DNA from: Pseudomonadota bacterium
Lineage (GTDB): Bacteria; Pseudomonadota; Alphaproteobacteria; Sphingomonadales; Sphingomonadaceae
Length of the DNA stretch: 64,000 nucleotides
Direction of reading: 5' to 3'
Assembly (NCBI GenBank): GCA_023418595.1
Contig: JAEZZI010000018.1
Span: forward strand, 124,001 to 188,000
Below are positions 26,486 through 37,089 of the stretch, piece by piece. How positions within the stretch are numbered: the stretch's first letter is position 1; each line of letters begins with the position of its first letter. Below the pieces are notes generated by a model, which was given only the letters and a program-made list of their open reading frames with translations, was not told the origin of the DNA and did not search any database. A program made the position numbers and the translations under genes.

Positions 26486-27211
26486 CTACTTCCGCGCCAG
26501 CGTCAGGATCGACAGGCCGGGCGTCAGCGGCACGCGACCGATCAGATGCCGCTCCACCCGAAACACCGTCTCGAACAGGCTGTTGAGCAGCTTTGGCGGC
26601 GGCGAATCGTCGCTGTCGTCCTTGCCGGTCAGTCTGCCGGCCAGCCGCGCGGCGACTGCGGCGGGAAACAGCAGCGAATTGAACCAGCTCAAGCCATTGT
26701 GCCTCAACCCCGCTTTCGTAATCGCCGCGTCCAGCGTCTTCTTCGAATAACGCCGCTTGTGATGGTTCACCACGTCGTGCGCCGACCACATCCATTGATG
26801 CGCGGGCACTGCGATCAGGATGCAGCCGCCGGGCGTCAAACATTCGGCCATCGCCTTCAGCGCCGCCACATCGTCGTCGATATGTTCGACCACATCGAGG
26901 ACGGCGACCATGTCGTAAGCGCCGCGCTCGACACCCGTCAGCGCGGGGAGCGGTGCCGAGCCGACCGGCTTGCCCAGCCGTTCGCTGGCGATGACGCGGG
27001 CCGCTTCGTCGATCTCGATCGCGTCCACATCGCCGAAGCGCGCCAGCATCGGCAAATTATGGCCGGTGCCGCAGCCGATTTCCAGGATGCGGGCGTTCGC
27101 GGGCAGTTTCGCCTCGCGCGCGATGTAATCGGCGAGGATGTCGCGGCGCGCGCGATACCACCAGTGATGGCTGTCATGCGCGGCCATCCGGTCATAGACG
27201 ATGCGGTCCAT
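26486..27211 (-). CDS. Class I SAM-dependent methyltransferase
   Basis: The 241-residue protein has a Rossmann-type methyltransferase fold with motif I ILEIGCGTGHNLPML at about residue 42 and the later VLDVVEHIDDD motif, typical of UbiG/MT11-like enzymes that methylate small molecules or sugars. A short C-terminal hydrophobic region may contact the membrane. It is immediately downstream of gtrA-like gene on the same strand (15-nt gap), so methylation of a lipid-linked or polymer sugar is a reasonable but unproven role. Confidence 0.88.
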   Translation of the reverse strand: MDRIVYDRMAAHDSHHWWYRARRDILADYIAREAKLPANARILEIGCGTGHNLPMLARFGDVDAIEIDEAARVIASERLGKPVGSAPLPALTGVERGAYDMVAVLDVVEHIDDDVAALKAMAECLTPGGCILIAVPAHQWMWSAHDVVNHHKRRYSKKTLDAAITKAGLRHNGLSWFNSLLFPAAVAARLAGRLTGKDDSDDSPPPKLLNSLFETVFRVERHLIGRVPLTPGLSILTLARK

Positions 27212-27226
27212 CAGCGTGTCGCCATC

Positions 27227-27655
27227 TTATCTGAACACCCATTGGCGGTTGAGCACGAACGTCACCAGCGGCACGATGAGCAGGCCGGGGATCAGCGGCA
27301 CCCAGGCCGGTTGCGCGAGGAGATCGGTCACGATCCAGGTGATCGCCGCGTGCAGCCCCAGCCCCACGCCCTGGACCAGCACGAACTTCGCCTTCTGCCC
27401 CGGACCGCTCTGGCGCGTCCCATGCCCTTTGAAGCTCCAGCCGCTGTGGAGAAAATAGCCTGCGGTCACCGCCGCGGCAAAGGCGATGGGCACCGCCAGC
27501 ACGGCTTGCTCGCGCGCGAACACCAGCATGGCGAGCGGCAGATAGACGGCAGAATAGATCAACGTCGCGATCCCGCCCGCCACGCCGAAGCGGACTAGCT
27601 GCCCCAGCACCGGATTGGATCGCCAGCCGTCCATCTTGCGGAATATCGTCGTCAC
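27227..27655 (-). CDS. GtrA family membrane protein
   Basis: The 142-residue protein has four predicted transmembrane helices with the GtrA pattern (LVRFGVAGGIATLIYSAVY at the start, NRQWVFR at the end). GtrA proteins are proposed to flip polyprenyl-phosphate-linked sugars across the inner membrane. The neighbouring GT2 enzyme and GT-C-like protein complete the expected gene trio. It is divergent from the GT-C-like gene with a 62-nt gap. Confidence 0.92.
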   Translation of the reverse strand: MTTIFRKMDGWRSNPVLGQLVRFGVAGGIATLIYSAVYLPLAMLVFAREQAVLAVPIAFAAAVTAGYFLHSGWSFKGHGTRQSGPGQKAKFVLVQGVGLGLHAAITWIVTDLLAQPAWVPLIPGLLIVPLVTFVLNRQWVFR

Positions 27656-27717
27656 GCGCGCCTTGCCCTCGACATGGTCGCCGCCCTAATGCGCGGGGAC
27701 AGCAGAGGAAAGCGAAT

Positions 27718-29553
27718 TTGACCGGCGATACCCGACGCATCGCGACGCTCGAAGACAGGCTCGACCGGCATTGGGTGCGCTATGCGCTGCTGGCGTGCGC
27801 GGTGCTGGCCGCGTGGTTCGTCTGGCAGCGCTGGGGCGCGATTCAGTGGCTGGCGCTGGGCGATACCGACGACAATCTGCGCCTCGCCCAGGTTCGCGCG
27901 TGGCTGGGCGGCCAGGGCTGGTACGATTTGCGCCAGTATCGCCTCAGCCCGCCCGAAGGGTTCAACATCCACTGGTCGCGCATTCCCGATCTGCCGATCG
28001 CGGGGCTGATCCTGCTGACCGAACCGTTCGTCGGGCGCGCGGTGGCGGAGCGCATCGCGGTCGCGGGCGCGCCGCTGGTGCCGCTGGTCGTCGCGCTGAT
28101 GGCGCTCGCCTTCACCGTCAGGAAGCTGGTGGCGGGCGCGGCCTGGCCGATCGCGTTCATCTTCTTCACCGGCTGTACCGCGACACTGCTGATGTTCATG
28201 CCGCTGCGCATCGATCATCACAATTGGCAGCTCGCCTGTCTGTCGCTGACGCTCGCCGGGCTGGCCGATCCTCGCAAGGCGCGCGGCGGAGCGATCATCG
28301 GGCTGTCCAGCGCGTTCAGCCTGTCGATCGGGCTGGAAATGCTGCCCTATTGCGTGATGGCTGGCGCGATCACCGGCTTGCGCTGGGTAATCGACCGCGA
28401 CGAGGCGCGGCGGTTGCAGGTCTATGCACTCAGCCTGGTCGGCGGCTGCACGCTGGGTTTCGCGGCGTTCGCATCGAACGACAATTGGGCGATGCGCTGC
28501 GACGCGCTGACGCCCATATGGCTGTCGGCGATGGTCGCGGCGGGGGGCGCATTGTTCGTCGCCGCCCGGATCGACCCCGCCAGTCGCTGGGTGCGGCTCG
28601 GCCTGCTGGGGCTTGCAGGCGGCATCATCGGCGGCGGATTTGCGCTTCTCTTCCCGCAATGCCTGTCCCGCCCGGAGGGCGTGTCGGACGCGTTGATGGA
28701 AAGCTGGCTGAACAATGTCCGCGAGGCCAAGCCGATCTACGAACATCCCTGGCGCGCGATCGTGCCGTTGGCAGTCATTCCGGTCATCGGCATGATCGGC
28801 GCGGCGCTCGCGCTGTGGCGTGCCACGACGCATGACCGCATCGTCGGCTGGATCGCGGTCGCGCTGTTCGGTGCCTTCGCATTCCTGATGCTGTTCTGGC
28901 AGGTGCGCGCCGGGCCTGCCGCGCAGCTGCTCGCGTTGCCGGGCGCGACCGCGCTGGCGTGGATGGCGCTGGCGCTGGTGTTCGACCACCCCAAAGGCTG
29001 GGTCCGTGTTGCCGCTGGCGCTGCGATCCTGCTGACGGTCGCCGGGCTGTTCGTCAGCTACATCATCCGCCAGTTGAACGTCGATCCGCCGTCTAGGACG
29101 ATGCAGATGGTCAGCCGCGCCAACCGCCAATGCGCGATGCTGTCGTCGATGCGCCAGCTCGACCGCGCGCTGCCGCCGACCGTCTTGTTCACCCATGTCG
29201 ATCTCGGCCCGCGGCTGATCGCGACCACCCATCATTCGGCGATTGCGGGGCCGTATCACCGCAACGGCGACTCGATCCTGGCGGTGCATAATGCGTTCAA
29301 GGGTTCGCCCGAGACGTTCCTGGCGAACGCACGGCGATATGGCGCGACGCACCTGCTGACCTGTCCGATGATGGCCGAGACTACCGTCTATCGCGCGCGC
29401 GCGCCGGGCGGCTTCTACGACCGGATGGCCAAGGGCGAGACGTTTCCGTTCCTCGTCCCCGTGCAGCTACCGCGCCGCTCGCCCTACCGGCTATGGCGGA
29501 TCGACTATGATGCCGCGCCGAAGCTGCCCGCGAGCCCGTCCACCACGAACTGA
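27718..29553 (+). CDS. Polytopic membrane protein, GT-C glycosyltransferase-like
   Basis: The 611-residue protein has an estimated eleven to thirteen transmembrane helices and a soluble C-terminal domain of about 150 residues. An acidic motif (GDTDDNLRLAQVRAWL) lies in the first extracytoplasmic loop, and RIDHHNWQ follows in a second loop, in positions reminiscent of the catalytic acidic and DHH motifs of STT3/AglB oligosaccharyltransferases and other GT-C enzymes. That similarity is by eye. The TTG start at 27718 is preferred because AGAGGAAAG precedes it. Its 3' end overlaps the convergent marC gene by 49 nt. Related proteins are often annotated only as hypothetical. Confidence 0.75.
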   Translation: MTGDTRRIATLEDRLDRHWVRYALLACAVLAAWFVWQRWGAIQWLALGDTDDNLRLAQVRAWLGGQGWYDLRQYRLSPPEGFNIHWSRIPDLPIAGLILLTEPFVGRAVAERIAVAGAPLVPLVVALMALAFTVRKLVAGAAWPIAFIFFTGCTATLLMFMPLRIDHHNWQLACLSLTLAGLADPRKARGGAIIGLSSAFSLSIGLEMLPYCVMAGAITGLRWVIDRDEARRLQVYALSLVGGCTLGFAAFASNDNWAMRCDALTPIWLSAMVAAGGALFVAARIDPASRWVRLGLLGLAGGIIGGGFALLFPQCLSRPEGVSDALMESWLNNVREAKPIYEHPWRAIVPLAVIPVIGMIGAALALWRATTHDRIVGWIAVALFGAFAFLMLFWQVRAGPAAQLLALPGATALAWMALALVFDHPKGWVRVAAGAAILLTVAGLFVSYIIRQLNVDPPSRTMQMVSRANRQCAMLSSMRQLDRALPPTVLFTHVDLGPRLIATTHHSAIAGPYHRNGDSILAVHNAFKGSPETFLANARRYGATHLLTCPMMAETTVYRARAPGGFYDRMAKGETFPFLVPVQLPRRSPYRLWRIDYDAAPKLPASPSTTN

Positions 29554-30134
29554 ACCGACAGCGCGGCAAGCAGCACGCCGAGCAGGCGGGTGACCACCGC
29601 CTCGATCTTCGCGCCCATCCGCCGCATCAGCGGTCCCGCTGCGATCAGCGCGATGAGCGTCAGGGCGAGGACGGTCGCCGCCGCCGCGCCGACCACCAGA
29701 CGCTCCTCGACCGTCGGGTTCTGGCTCCACAGCAGCATGATGGCGGCGATCGAGCCGGGTCCGGCGATCATCGGCATCGCCATGGGGAAGATCGACACAT
29801 CCTCGATCTCGTCGTCGGCGATCACCTTTTGCGCGCGTTCTTCGCGGCGCTGGGTGCGCTTTTCGAACACCATTTCCAGCGCGATCAGGAACAGCATGAT
29901 GCCGCCCGCGATGCGGAACGAATCGAGGCTGATCCCCAGTGCGCGCAGCAATTGCTGGCCGAACAGCGCGAACACGACCAGGATCGCGGTGGCGACCATC
30001 ACCGCGCGGATCGCCATCGCCCGGCGGTGGGCGGCGCTCGCGCCCTTGGTCAGCCCGGCATAGATCGGCGCGCAGCCCGGCGGATCGATGACCACGAACA
30101 GCGTCAGAAACGCCGAGATATACAGCTCGATCAC
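29505..30134 (-). CDS. MarC family integral membrane protein
   Basis: The 209-residue protein has six predicted membrane helices and the MarC/UPF0056 pattern ([21 protein letters not shown] at the start, [15 protein letters not shown] in the middle). Despite the name, no antibiotic-resistance function is established for the family. Its start overlaps the folD stop by 4 nt, and yggT precedes folD, giving a three-gene minus-strand operon. The terminal 49 nt overlap the convergent GT-C-like gene. Confidence 0.93.
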   Translation of the reverse strand: MIELYISAFLTLFVVIDPPGCAPIYAGLTKGASAAHRRAMAIRAVMVATAILVVFALFGQQLLRALGISLDSFRIAGGIMLFLIALEMVFEKRTQRREERAQKVIADDEIEDVSIFPMAMPMIAGPGSIAAIMLLWSQNPTVEERLVVGAAAATVLALTLIALIAAGPLMRRMGAKIEAVVTRLLGVLLAALSVQFVVDGLAGSFGAAS

Positions 30135-31006
30135 AGCGCCCCCTCGTCGAATGCGATACCTTCACGCCGATGCGCAGCGACCAGCGTGTTACGCAGCAGG
30201 CAGGCGATGGTCATCGGCCCGACCCCGCCCGGCACCGGCGTGATCGCCCCCGCGACCGATGCCGCGCCGTCGAAATCGACATCGCCGACCAGCCGCCCAT
30301 CGACCCGGTTGATGCCGACATCGATCACGGTCGCGCCCGGTTTGATCCATCCACCCTTCACGAACTGCACGCGCCCGACCGCAGCGATCACGATATCGGC
30401 GCGGTGGACATGGCTCGCCAGGTCGCGCGTGCGCGAATGGGCGAGGGTGACGGTGCAATTGGCCGCGGTCAGCAGCGCCGCCATCGGCTTGCCGACGATG
30501 TTCGACCGCCCGATCACCACCGCATCCAGACCAGACAGATCGCCCAGCCGGTCCTGGAGCAGCATCAGACACCCGAGCGGCGTGCACGGCACGAAGCCCG
30601 GCAAACCCGTCGCCAGCCACCCGGCATTGACCGGGTGGAATCCGTCGACGTCCTTGTCGGGATCGATCGCGCGCAGCACCTGCGTCTCGTCGAGATGCTT
30701 CGGTAGCGGCAGCTGGACCAATATGCCGTCCACCGCAGGGTCCGCATTCAATTGCTCGACCAGGCCGATCAGCGCATCCTGGCCGATATCGGCGGGCAGG
30801 CGGTGTTCGATGCTCTCCATCCCCGCCGCGACCGTCGCCTTGCCTTTGGAGCGGACATAGACCGACGATGCCGGATCGTCGCCGACCAGCACCACCGCCA
30901 GCCCCGCCTTGCGCCCACTCTGCGCGGAGAAATCGGCGGCGGCGGTGGCGATGCGGCCGCGCAGGGCCTCGGCGAATGCCTTGCCGTCGATGATGTCAGC
31001 GCTCAT
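30131..31006 (-). CDS. folD: Bifunctional methylenetetrahydrofolate dehydrogenase/cyclohydrolase
   Basis: FolD interconverts 5,10-methylene- and 10-formyl-tetrahydrofolate with NADP, in the cytosol, supplying formyl groups for purines and initiator tRNA. The 291-residue length is standard. The substrate lysine region YVRSKGKA, the PVNAG loop, PCTPLGCL and the NADP-binding [16 protein letters not shown] are intact. It lies between yggT and marC in one operon. The C-terminal extension after [10 protein letters not shown] is short and variable in the family. Confidence 0.97.
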   Translation of the reverse strand: MSADIIDGKAFAEALRGRIATAAADFSAQSGRKAGLAVVLVGDDPASSVYVRSKGKATVAAGMESIEHRLPADIGQDALIGLVEQLNADPAVDGILVQLPLPKHLDETQVLRAIDPDKDVDGFHPVNAGWLATGLPGFVPCTPLGCLMLLQDRLGDLSGLDAVVIGRSNIVGKPMAALLTAANCTVTLAHSRTRDLASHVHRADIVIAAVGRVQFVKGGWIKPGATVIDVGINRVDGRLVGDVDFDGAASVAGAITPVPGGVGPMTIACLLRNTLVAAHRREGIAFDEGAL

Positions 31007-31053
31007 GCCTGCCCCTTATACGTTGCGCGGTGCGAACCGCCGATGGCCCGATA

Positions 31054-31356
31054 TCAGTAACCGGGCGATGCCAGCGACATCATGATGTTGGGGATGACGA
31101 TGTTCGACAGGATGAATACGAGCAGCAACACCACCAGCGGCGACAGGTCGAGCGCCCCGAAATCGGGCAGAATCTTACGGATCGGTCGATAGAGCGGCTC
31201 GGTCAGCTTGCGCAGTCCTTCCCACAGCGAACGCACGAAATCGTTGCTGGTGTTGATGACGTTGAACGCGATCAGCCAGGACAGCACCGCCTGGATCACG
31301 ATGATCCACCACAGCACGTTGAGCAGCACCTGGACGATTTGCAGCAGCGTGATCAA
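31054..31356 (-). CDS. YggT family membrane protein
   Basis: The 100-residue protein has two membrane helices separated by the conserved FVRSLWEGLRKLTEPLYRPIR segment, the YggT signature, whose PLYRPIR and LPDFGALDLSP turns are typical. YggT proteins are inner-membrane proteins linked to osmotic or cell-division processes in some bacteria, without a settled mechanism. It is the first gene of the yggT-folD-marC operon. Confidence 0.93.
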   Translation of the reverse strand: MITLLQIVQVLLNVLWWIIVIQAVLSWLIAFNVINTSNDFVRSLWEGLRKLTEPLYRPIRKILPDFGALDLSPLVVLLLVFILSNIVIPNIMMSLASPGY

Positions 31357-31456
31357 CGATCGTTCTCCGGTAAATTGGGTGCGGTCTGCCTAGCGGATTG
31401 GCAGGCGGCGGGACAAGCCCTGGCGACGCTCCGTCATTCCCGCTCGTACCTTGACC

Positions 31457-31485
31457 CCGTTCGTTTCGAGCGACGTCGAGAAACG
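31457..31485. repeat. Family B half-unit (single arm)
   Basis: One family B arm is present (CGTTCGTTTCGAGCGACGTC, then GAGAAACG) with one base change and no matching second arm. A full family C unit begins 22 nt further on. Together they fill much of the 312-nt gap between yggT and acs, which has no gene. Confidence 0.8.
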
Positions 31486-31506
31486 CGTCCCTGTGCCATA
31501 CCCTTC

Positions 31507-31593
31507 CCTCGTTCGCATTGAGCTTGTCGAAATGCTGTCCTTCTTGGCACGAAGAATAAGAACAGTGCTTCGACAAGCTCAGCACGAGCGGGG
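31507..31593. repeat. Family C inverted repeat, copy 2
   Basis: The left arm (GTTCGCATTGAGCTTGTCGA and onward) and the right arm (ending CAAGCTCAGCACGAGCGGGG) are inverted copies of about 38 bp with several mismatches and a short loop near 31544-31556. Confidence 0.85.
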
Positions 31594-31668
31594 TTGGGTT
31601 GTGGCTTAGCTGTTGCGTCACCACCCTTGGTTGGCCATCAATTTCTCGACAATCAGGAGTGACCCGGC

Positions 31669-33618
<1,950 letters not shown>

Positions 33619-33704
33619 CCGGGCGGCTGCTGGTACCTGTTCTCCATGCCGTCTCGGCAGCGAATGCTGGGCGCATCCGGTGTTTTGACGAATCAGCCTG
33701 ACAA

Positions 33705-33832
33705 CCGTTGGTTTCGAGCCTTCGACTGCCCGCAGGGCGGGCGCGCAGGATAGACCTCCGCCGCAGGCGGAAGTCGAGAAACCTGATCCGGGCGCTCAAC
33801 CAGCGTTTCTCGACTACGCTCGAAATGTACGG
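33705..33832. repeat. Family B inverted repeat interrupted by a 50-nt insertion
   Basis: The left arm is split: CCGTTGGTTTCGAGC (33705-33719), then 50 nt (33720-33769) that themselves contain two small GC hairpins, then GAAGTCGAGAAAC. The right arm at 33804-33832 is intact apart from a few changes. This and the Zur-like site are the only features seen in the 416-nt gap between acs and the TonB receptor gene. Confidence 0.82.
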
Positions 33833-33963
33833 GGGGTGGAGGGGACGTTGCCCATCTCGTTGATCTCCCGTCCTCTCCAACGTCATGCGAGCCTGTGCTG
33901 GCAAGACTAGGGTCTGGGAACGGTTTCTCGATGAACCATCATCCGAAATATCGGTCTCGCCCT

Positions 33964-33991
33964 TGCATCTCCGACGTGTAACTATATAACG
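33964..33991 (+). promoter_or_regulatory. Promoter with Zur-box-like operator upstream of the TonB receptor
   Basis: TTGCAT (33964-33969), 16 nt and TATAAC (33986-33991) make a plausible promoter 43 nt before the receptor start. GTAACTATATAAC (33979-33991) matches the enterobacterial Zur core GTTATANTATAAC at 9 of the 12 fixed positions, with the right half TATAAC exact, and covers the -10. Zinc repression of a histidine-rich outer membrane receptor would be expected. The left half is degenerate, so the assignment is tentative. Confidence 0.45.
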
Positions 33992-34034
33992 TCGCGCGAA
34001 CGGCTCAGGCCGACACATTTCCAGGGATTGGTTC

Positions 34035-36254
34035 ATGCGTTTCACGTCTTCGTCACGTCTTGTTGTCCGTCGCGCGCTCCTGTTGTCGGGCGCGACTACT
34101 TTCCTCGCCGCGCAGCCTTCGTTGGCGCAGAATGTCGCGCCGCTGCCCCAGTCGCAAACCAGCCACCAGGCGGATCACTATCACGACCTGCCCGAGGACA
34201 TCATCGTCACCGCGGCGCCGTTCCAGCGCAACGAACTCGACGTGCTGGGCGGGACGTCGGTGGTGCAGGGCATCGAACTCGACCGCCAGATGCGCCCCTC
34301 GATCGGCGATACGCTCGCTTCGCAGCCGGGCGTTTCGGCGACCAGCTTCGGCCCCGGCGCATCGCGCCCGGTGCTGCGCGGGTTTCAGGGCGACCGCATC
34401 CGCGTGCTGAGCGACGGCATCGGGTCGATCGACGCCTCGTCCAGCTCGGTCGATCACGCGGTCGTCATCAATCCGCTGACCGCGAACCGGATCGAAGTGC
34501 TGCGCGGCCCCTCGGCGCTTCTCTATGGTTCGTCGGCCATCGGCGGCGTCGTCAACGTGCTCGACGATCGCATTCCGCGCACGATCCCTGACGAGCCGAT
34601 CCATCTTGACGTCATGGGCACTTACGGCACCGCGGCGAAGGAACGGTCGTTCGCAGGCGTGCTCGACGTGCCGCTCGGCAGCATGTTCGTCGCCCATGTC
34701 GATGGCAGCTATACGCGCGCCGACGATCTGCGCACCGGCGGCTTCATCAATTCGCGCTCGGTTCGCGAACACGCGCTGCACCACGCCGAAGAGGATGGCG
34801 ACCTGGAATTGGCCGAGGAAGCCAATGCGCGAGGTCGCATCGACAACACGTCGCTCGAAACCTGGGAAGTCGCGGGCGGCCTGTCGCTGGTCACCGATCG
34901 CGGGCATCTGGGCTTCTCGGTGAGCCGCTATGAGAGCAATTACGGCGTCCCCAACCGCTTCGATCCGCACGGCCACGGCCATGACGGTCACGAAGACGAG
35001 CACGACGACCATGATCACGATCACGACCATGACGACGATCATGGCCACGAAGGCCATAGCCACGAGGACGTCCGTCTGGCGGTGAAGCAGACGCGTTTCG
35101 ACATTCGCGGCGAGGTGGAAACCAATGGCGGCTTCCTCGATCGCATCCGGCTGCGGCTGGGCGCGGCGGATTACCGTCACGACGAGCTGGAGGACGACGG
35201 ATCGGTCGGCACCAGCTTCTTCAACCAGGGCTATGAAGGTCGCCTCGAACTCGTTCAGGCCGACCGCGACGGCTGGCGCGGGGCGATCGGCGGCCAGTTC
35301 ATGATCCGCGATTTCGAAATCGTCGGCGAAGAAAAATACATGCCGAAATCGACCACCGAACAGATGGGGCTGTTCACGCTCCAGTCGGTCGATCTAGGCG
35401 CGTTCCGTGCCGAAGCGGGCGCGCGTTACGAACATAGCCGCCTGTCGGCCAATGCCGACGACGATATCGGCAATCCCGCGATCGACCGGACCTTCAACGC
35501 ATTCTCCGGCTCGGTCGGGGCAAGCGTCGGTCTGGGCGACGGCGCGCGCGCGGGCCTGAACCTGTCGCGTACCGAGCGGGCGCCGTCGGCGGAAGAGCTG
35601 TTCTCGGGCGGGCCGCATGCCGCGACCCAGGCGTTCGAAATCGGCGACCCGACGCTGTCGAAGGAAGCCAGCTGGGGCATCGAGGGCACGTTTCGCGTCG
35701 TGCGTCCCGGCTTCCGCATCGCTGCGTCGGCCTATTACAACTGGTTCGACAACTATATCTATCAGTTCCAGACCGGCGAAGAGGAAGACGAACTGCCGAT
35801 CTTCCAGTACGCGCAGTCGGACGCGCGCGTCCGCGGTTTCGAGGTGGAGGCTTCGGCGACGCTCGCGCGGATGGGGAACACCGCGATCAATATCGACGGA
35901 CTGGTCGATTATGTCCGCGTCGATGTCGACGATTTCGGTCCCGCACCGCGTATCCCGCCACTGCGCCTGCTGGGCGGGATCGAGGCGCAGGCCGATATGT
36001 TCAACGCGCGGGTCGAGGCCGAACATGTGTTCGAACAGGACCGCGTGACCGGCGTCGAACTGCCGACCGACAGCTATACGATGGTCAACGCATCGGTGGC
36101 ATTCAGCCCGTTCGGCCGCGACAATGCAACGCGCCTGATCGTCAGCGCCAACAACATCTTCGATGTCGAGGCACGCCGCCACGCCAGCCAGATCAAGGAT
36201 TTCGCCCCGCTCGCCGGTCGCGACATCCGCGCGACGCTGCGCTTCCAACTGTAA
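34035..36254 (+). CDS. TonB-dependent outer membrane receptor with histidine-rich loop, probable zinc receptor
   Basis: The 739-residue protein has a signal peptide (cleaved after about residue 31, SLAQ), a plug domain (LPEDIIVTAAPFQRNELDVL, LRGPSALLYGSSAIGGVVNVLD) and a 22-strand-type beta barrel ending in FQL with a terminal aromatic-containing strand. A loop at about residues 313-345 is extraordinarily rich in His and Asp (DPHGHGHDGHEDEHDD and HDHDHDHDDDHGH), and the mature N-terminus has HQADHYHD. This is the hallmark of ZnuD-like receptors that collect zinc at the cell surface. The Zur-like promoter site supports this. Nickel, cobalt or heme are less likely alternatives. Confidence 0.88.
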   Translation: MRFTSSSRLVVRRALLLSGATTFLAAQPSLAQNVAPLPQSQTSHQADHYHDLPEDIIVTAAPFQRNELDVLGGTSVVQGIELDRQMRPSIGDTLASQPGVSATSFGPGASRPVLRGFQGDRIRVLSDGIGSIDASSSSVDHAVVINPLTANRIEVLRGPSALLYGSSAIGGVVNVLDDRIPRTIPDEPIHLDVMGTYGTAAKERSFAGVLDVPLGSMFVAHVDGSYTRADDLRTGGFINSRSVREHALHHAEEDGDLELAEEANARGRIDNTSLETWEVAGGLSLVTDRGHLGFSVSRYESNYGVPNRFDPHGHGHDGHEDEHDDHDHDHDHDDDHGHEGHSHEDVRLAVKQTRFDIRGEVETNGGFLDRIRLRLGAADYRHDELEDDGSVGTSFFNQGYEGRLELVQADRDGWRGAIGGQFMIRDFEIVGEEKYMPKSTTEQMGLFTLQSVDLGAFRAEAGARYEHSRLSANADDDIGNPAIDRTFNAFSGSVGASVGLGDGARAGLNLSRTERAPSAEELFSGGPHAATQAFEIGDPTLSKEASWGIEGTFRVVRPGFRIAASAYYNWFDNYIYQFQTGEEEDELPIFQYAQSDARVRGFEVEASATLARMGNTAINIDGLVDYVRVDVDDFGPAPRIPPLRLLGGIEAQADMFNARVEAEHVFEQDRVTGVELPTDSYTMVNASVAFSPFGRDNATRLIVSANNIFDVEARRHASQIKDFAPLAGRDIRATLRFQL

Positions 36255-36260
36255 GACAAT

Positions 36261-36332
36261 CTGTGCTCAGCCTGTCGAAGCGTTGTCCCGACGAAGATAC
36301 GGACAGCGCATCGACAGGCTCCGCGCGAACAG
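36261..36332. repeat. Family C inverted repeat, copy 3
   Basis: CTGTGCTCAGCCTGTCGAAG at 36261 and its partner ending GCGCGAACAG at 36332 form an inverted repeat with several mismatches and a 12-nt loop. It is the most diverged family C copy and lies between two convergent genes. Confidence 0.78.
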
Positions 36333-36351
36333 CGAACGGATAACTCTAAGC

Positions 36352-37089
36352 TCAGTCCTGACCCTCGGTCGCCAGGGCTTCCGCCACGATGCGCAGCACG
36401 TCGGGATTGAGCTGCGCGCCGACATGGCTGGTGTCGATCGGGATCGCGCGGCAACCGGCCTCGTCCTCGCAATGACAGTTCCAGCCGTTGACCAGGCCGT
36501 CGGTCGGCGACCAGATCGCGGTCGCCGGGCATGGCAGCGGACGCGCCACTTCCTCGGCCATCGCGACGACCGCGGGATCGCTGATCTTCTGTCCGGTATA
36601 CCATTCGAAGCTGCGCCAGACATTCGTCGCGGTCGCGGGCCCGGCATAGGGCGAGACGATCGTCACCACCGAGCGCACGAGATCGGGCCGCCGGTGCGCC
36701 ATCAGCCGCGCCATGATGCCGCCCAGGCTGATGCCGATCAGCGTGATCGGTCCGCCGGTTTCCGCCGCGACCTGTTCGACCCGTTCGACCAGCCGCTCGC
36801 CATCCATCCCGATCGCGCGGGTGCCGCAATTGCGGCCCAGTTCCCAGCGATAGGAACGATAGCCCAGCGTGTCGAGATAGCGCCTGAGCGCGACGTTCGA
36901 CAGGTCGCCGTTGAACATGCCGGGCAGCACCAGAATGCCCCGCCCGTCGCCGCGCGGCGCATCGGCTAGCTTGCGGACCGACAGCGCCAGCCGTCCCACG
37001 CTCCAGGCGGCGCGCGGCCACTCGCCCCACATGCGGACGCGTGGCGGCGCGGTATCGCGCGGAATGGGAACAAATGCTGTCATAGCCAT
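36352..37089 (-). CDS. Alpha/beta hydrolase
   Basis: The 245-residue protein has an alpha/beta-hydrolase fold with the nucleophile elbow GISLGG (LIGISLGGIMARL) at about residue 125, an upstream oxyanion stretch VLPGMFNGDL, and a late His (TSHVGAQLNPD) as the probable base. A cysteine pair in WNCHCEDEAGC is unusual and could form a disulfide. The ATG at 37089 is preferred because GGTGAT precedes it; the ATG at 37083 overlaps the upstream stop (ATGA) and is an alternative. It follows the TIGR02117 gene in one operon. The substrate is unknown. Confidence 0.85.
   Translation of the reverse strand: MAMTAFVPIPRDTAPPRVRMWGEWPRAAWSVGRLALSVRKLADAPRGDGRGILVLPGMFNGDLSNVALRRYLDTLGYRSYRWELGRNCGTRAIGMDGERLVERVEQVAAETGGPITLIGISLGGIMARLMAHRRPDLVRSVVTIVSPYAGPATATNVWRSFEWYTGQKISDPAVVAMAEEVARPLPCPATAIWSPTDGLVNGWNCHCEDEAGCRAIPIDTSHVGAQLNPDVLRIVAEALATEGQD

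Noticed and set aside
29505..30134. MarC as an antibiotic resistance gene
   Set aside because: The family name is historical; a resistance function is not established, so no such claim is made.
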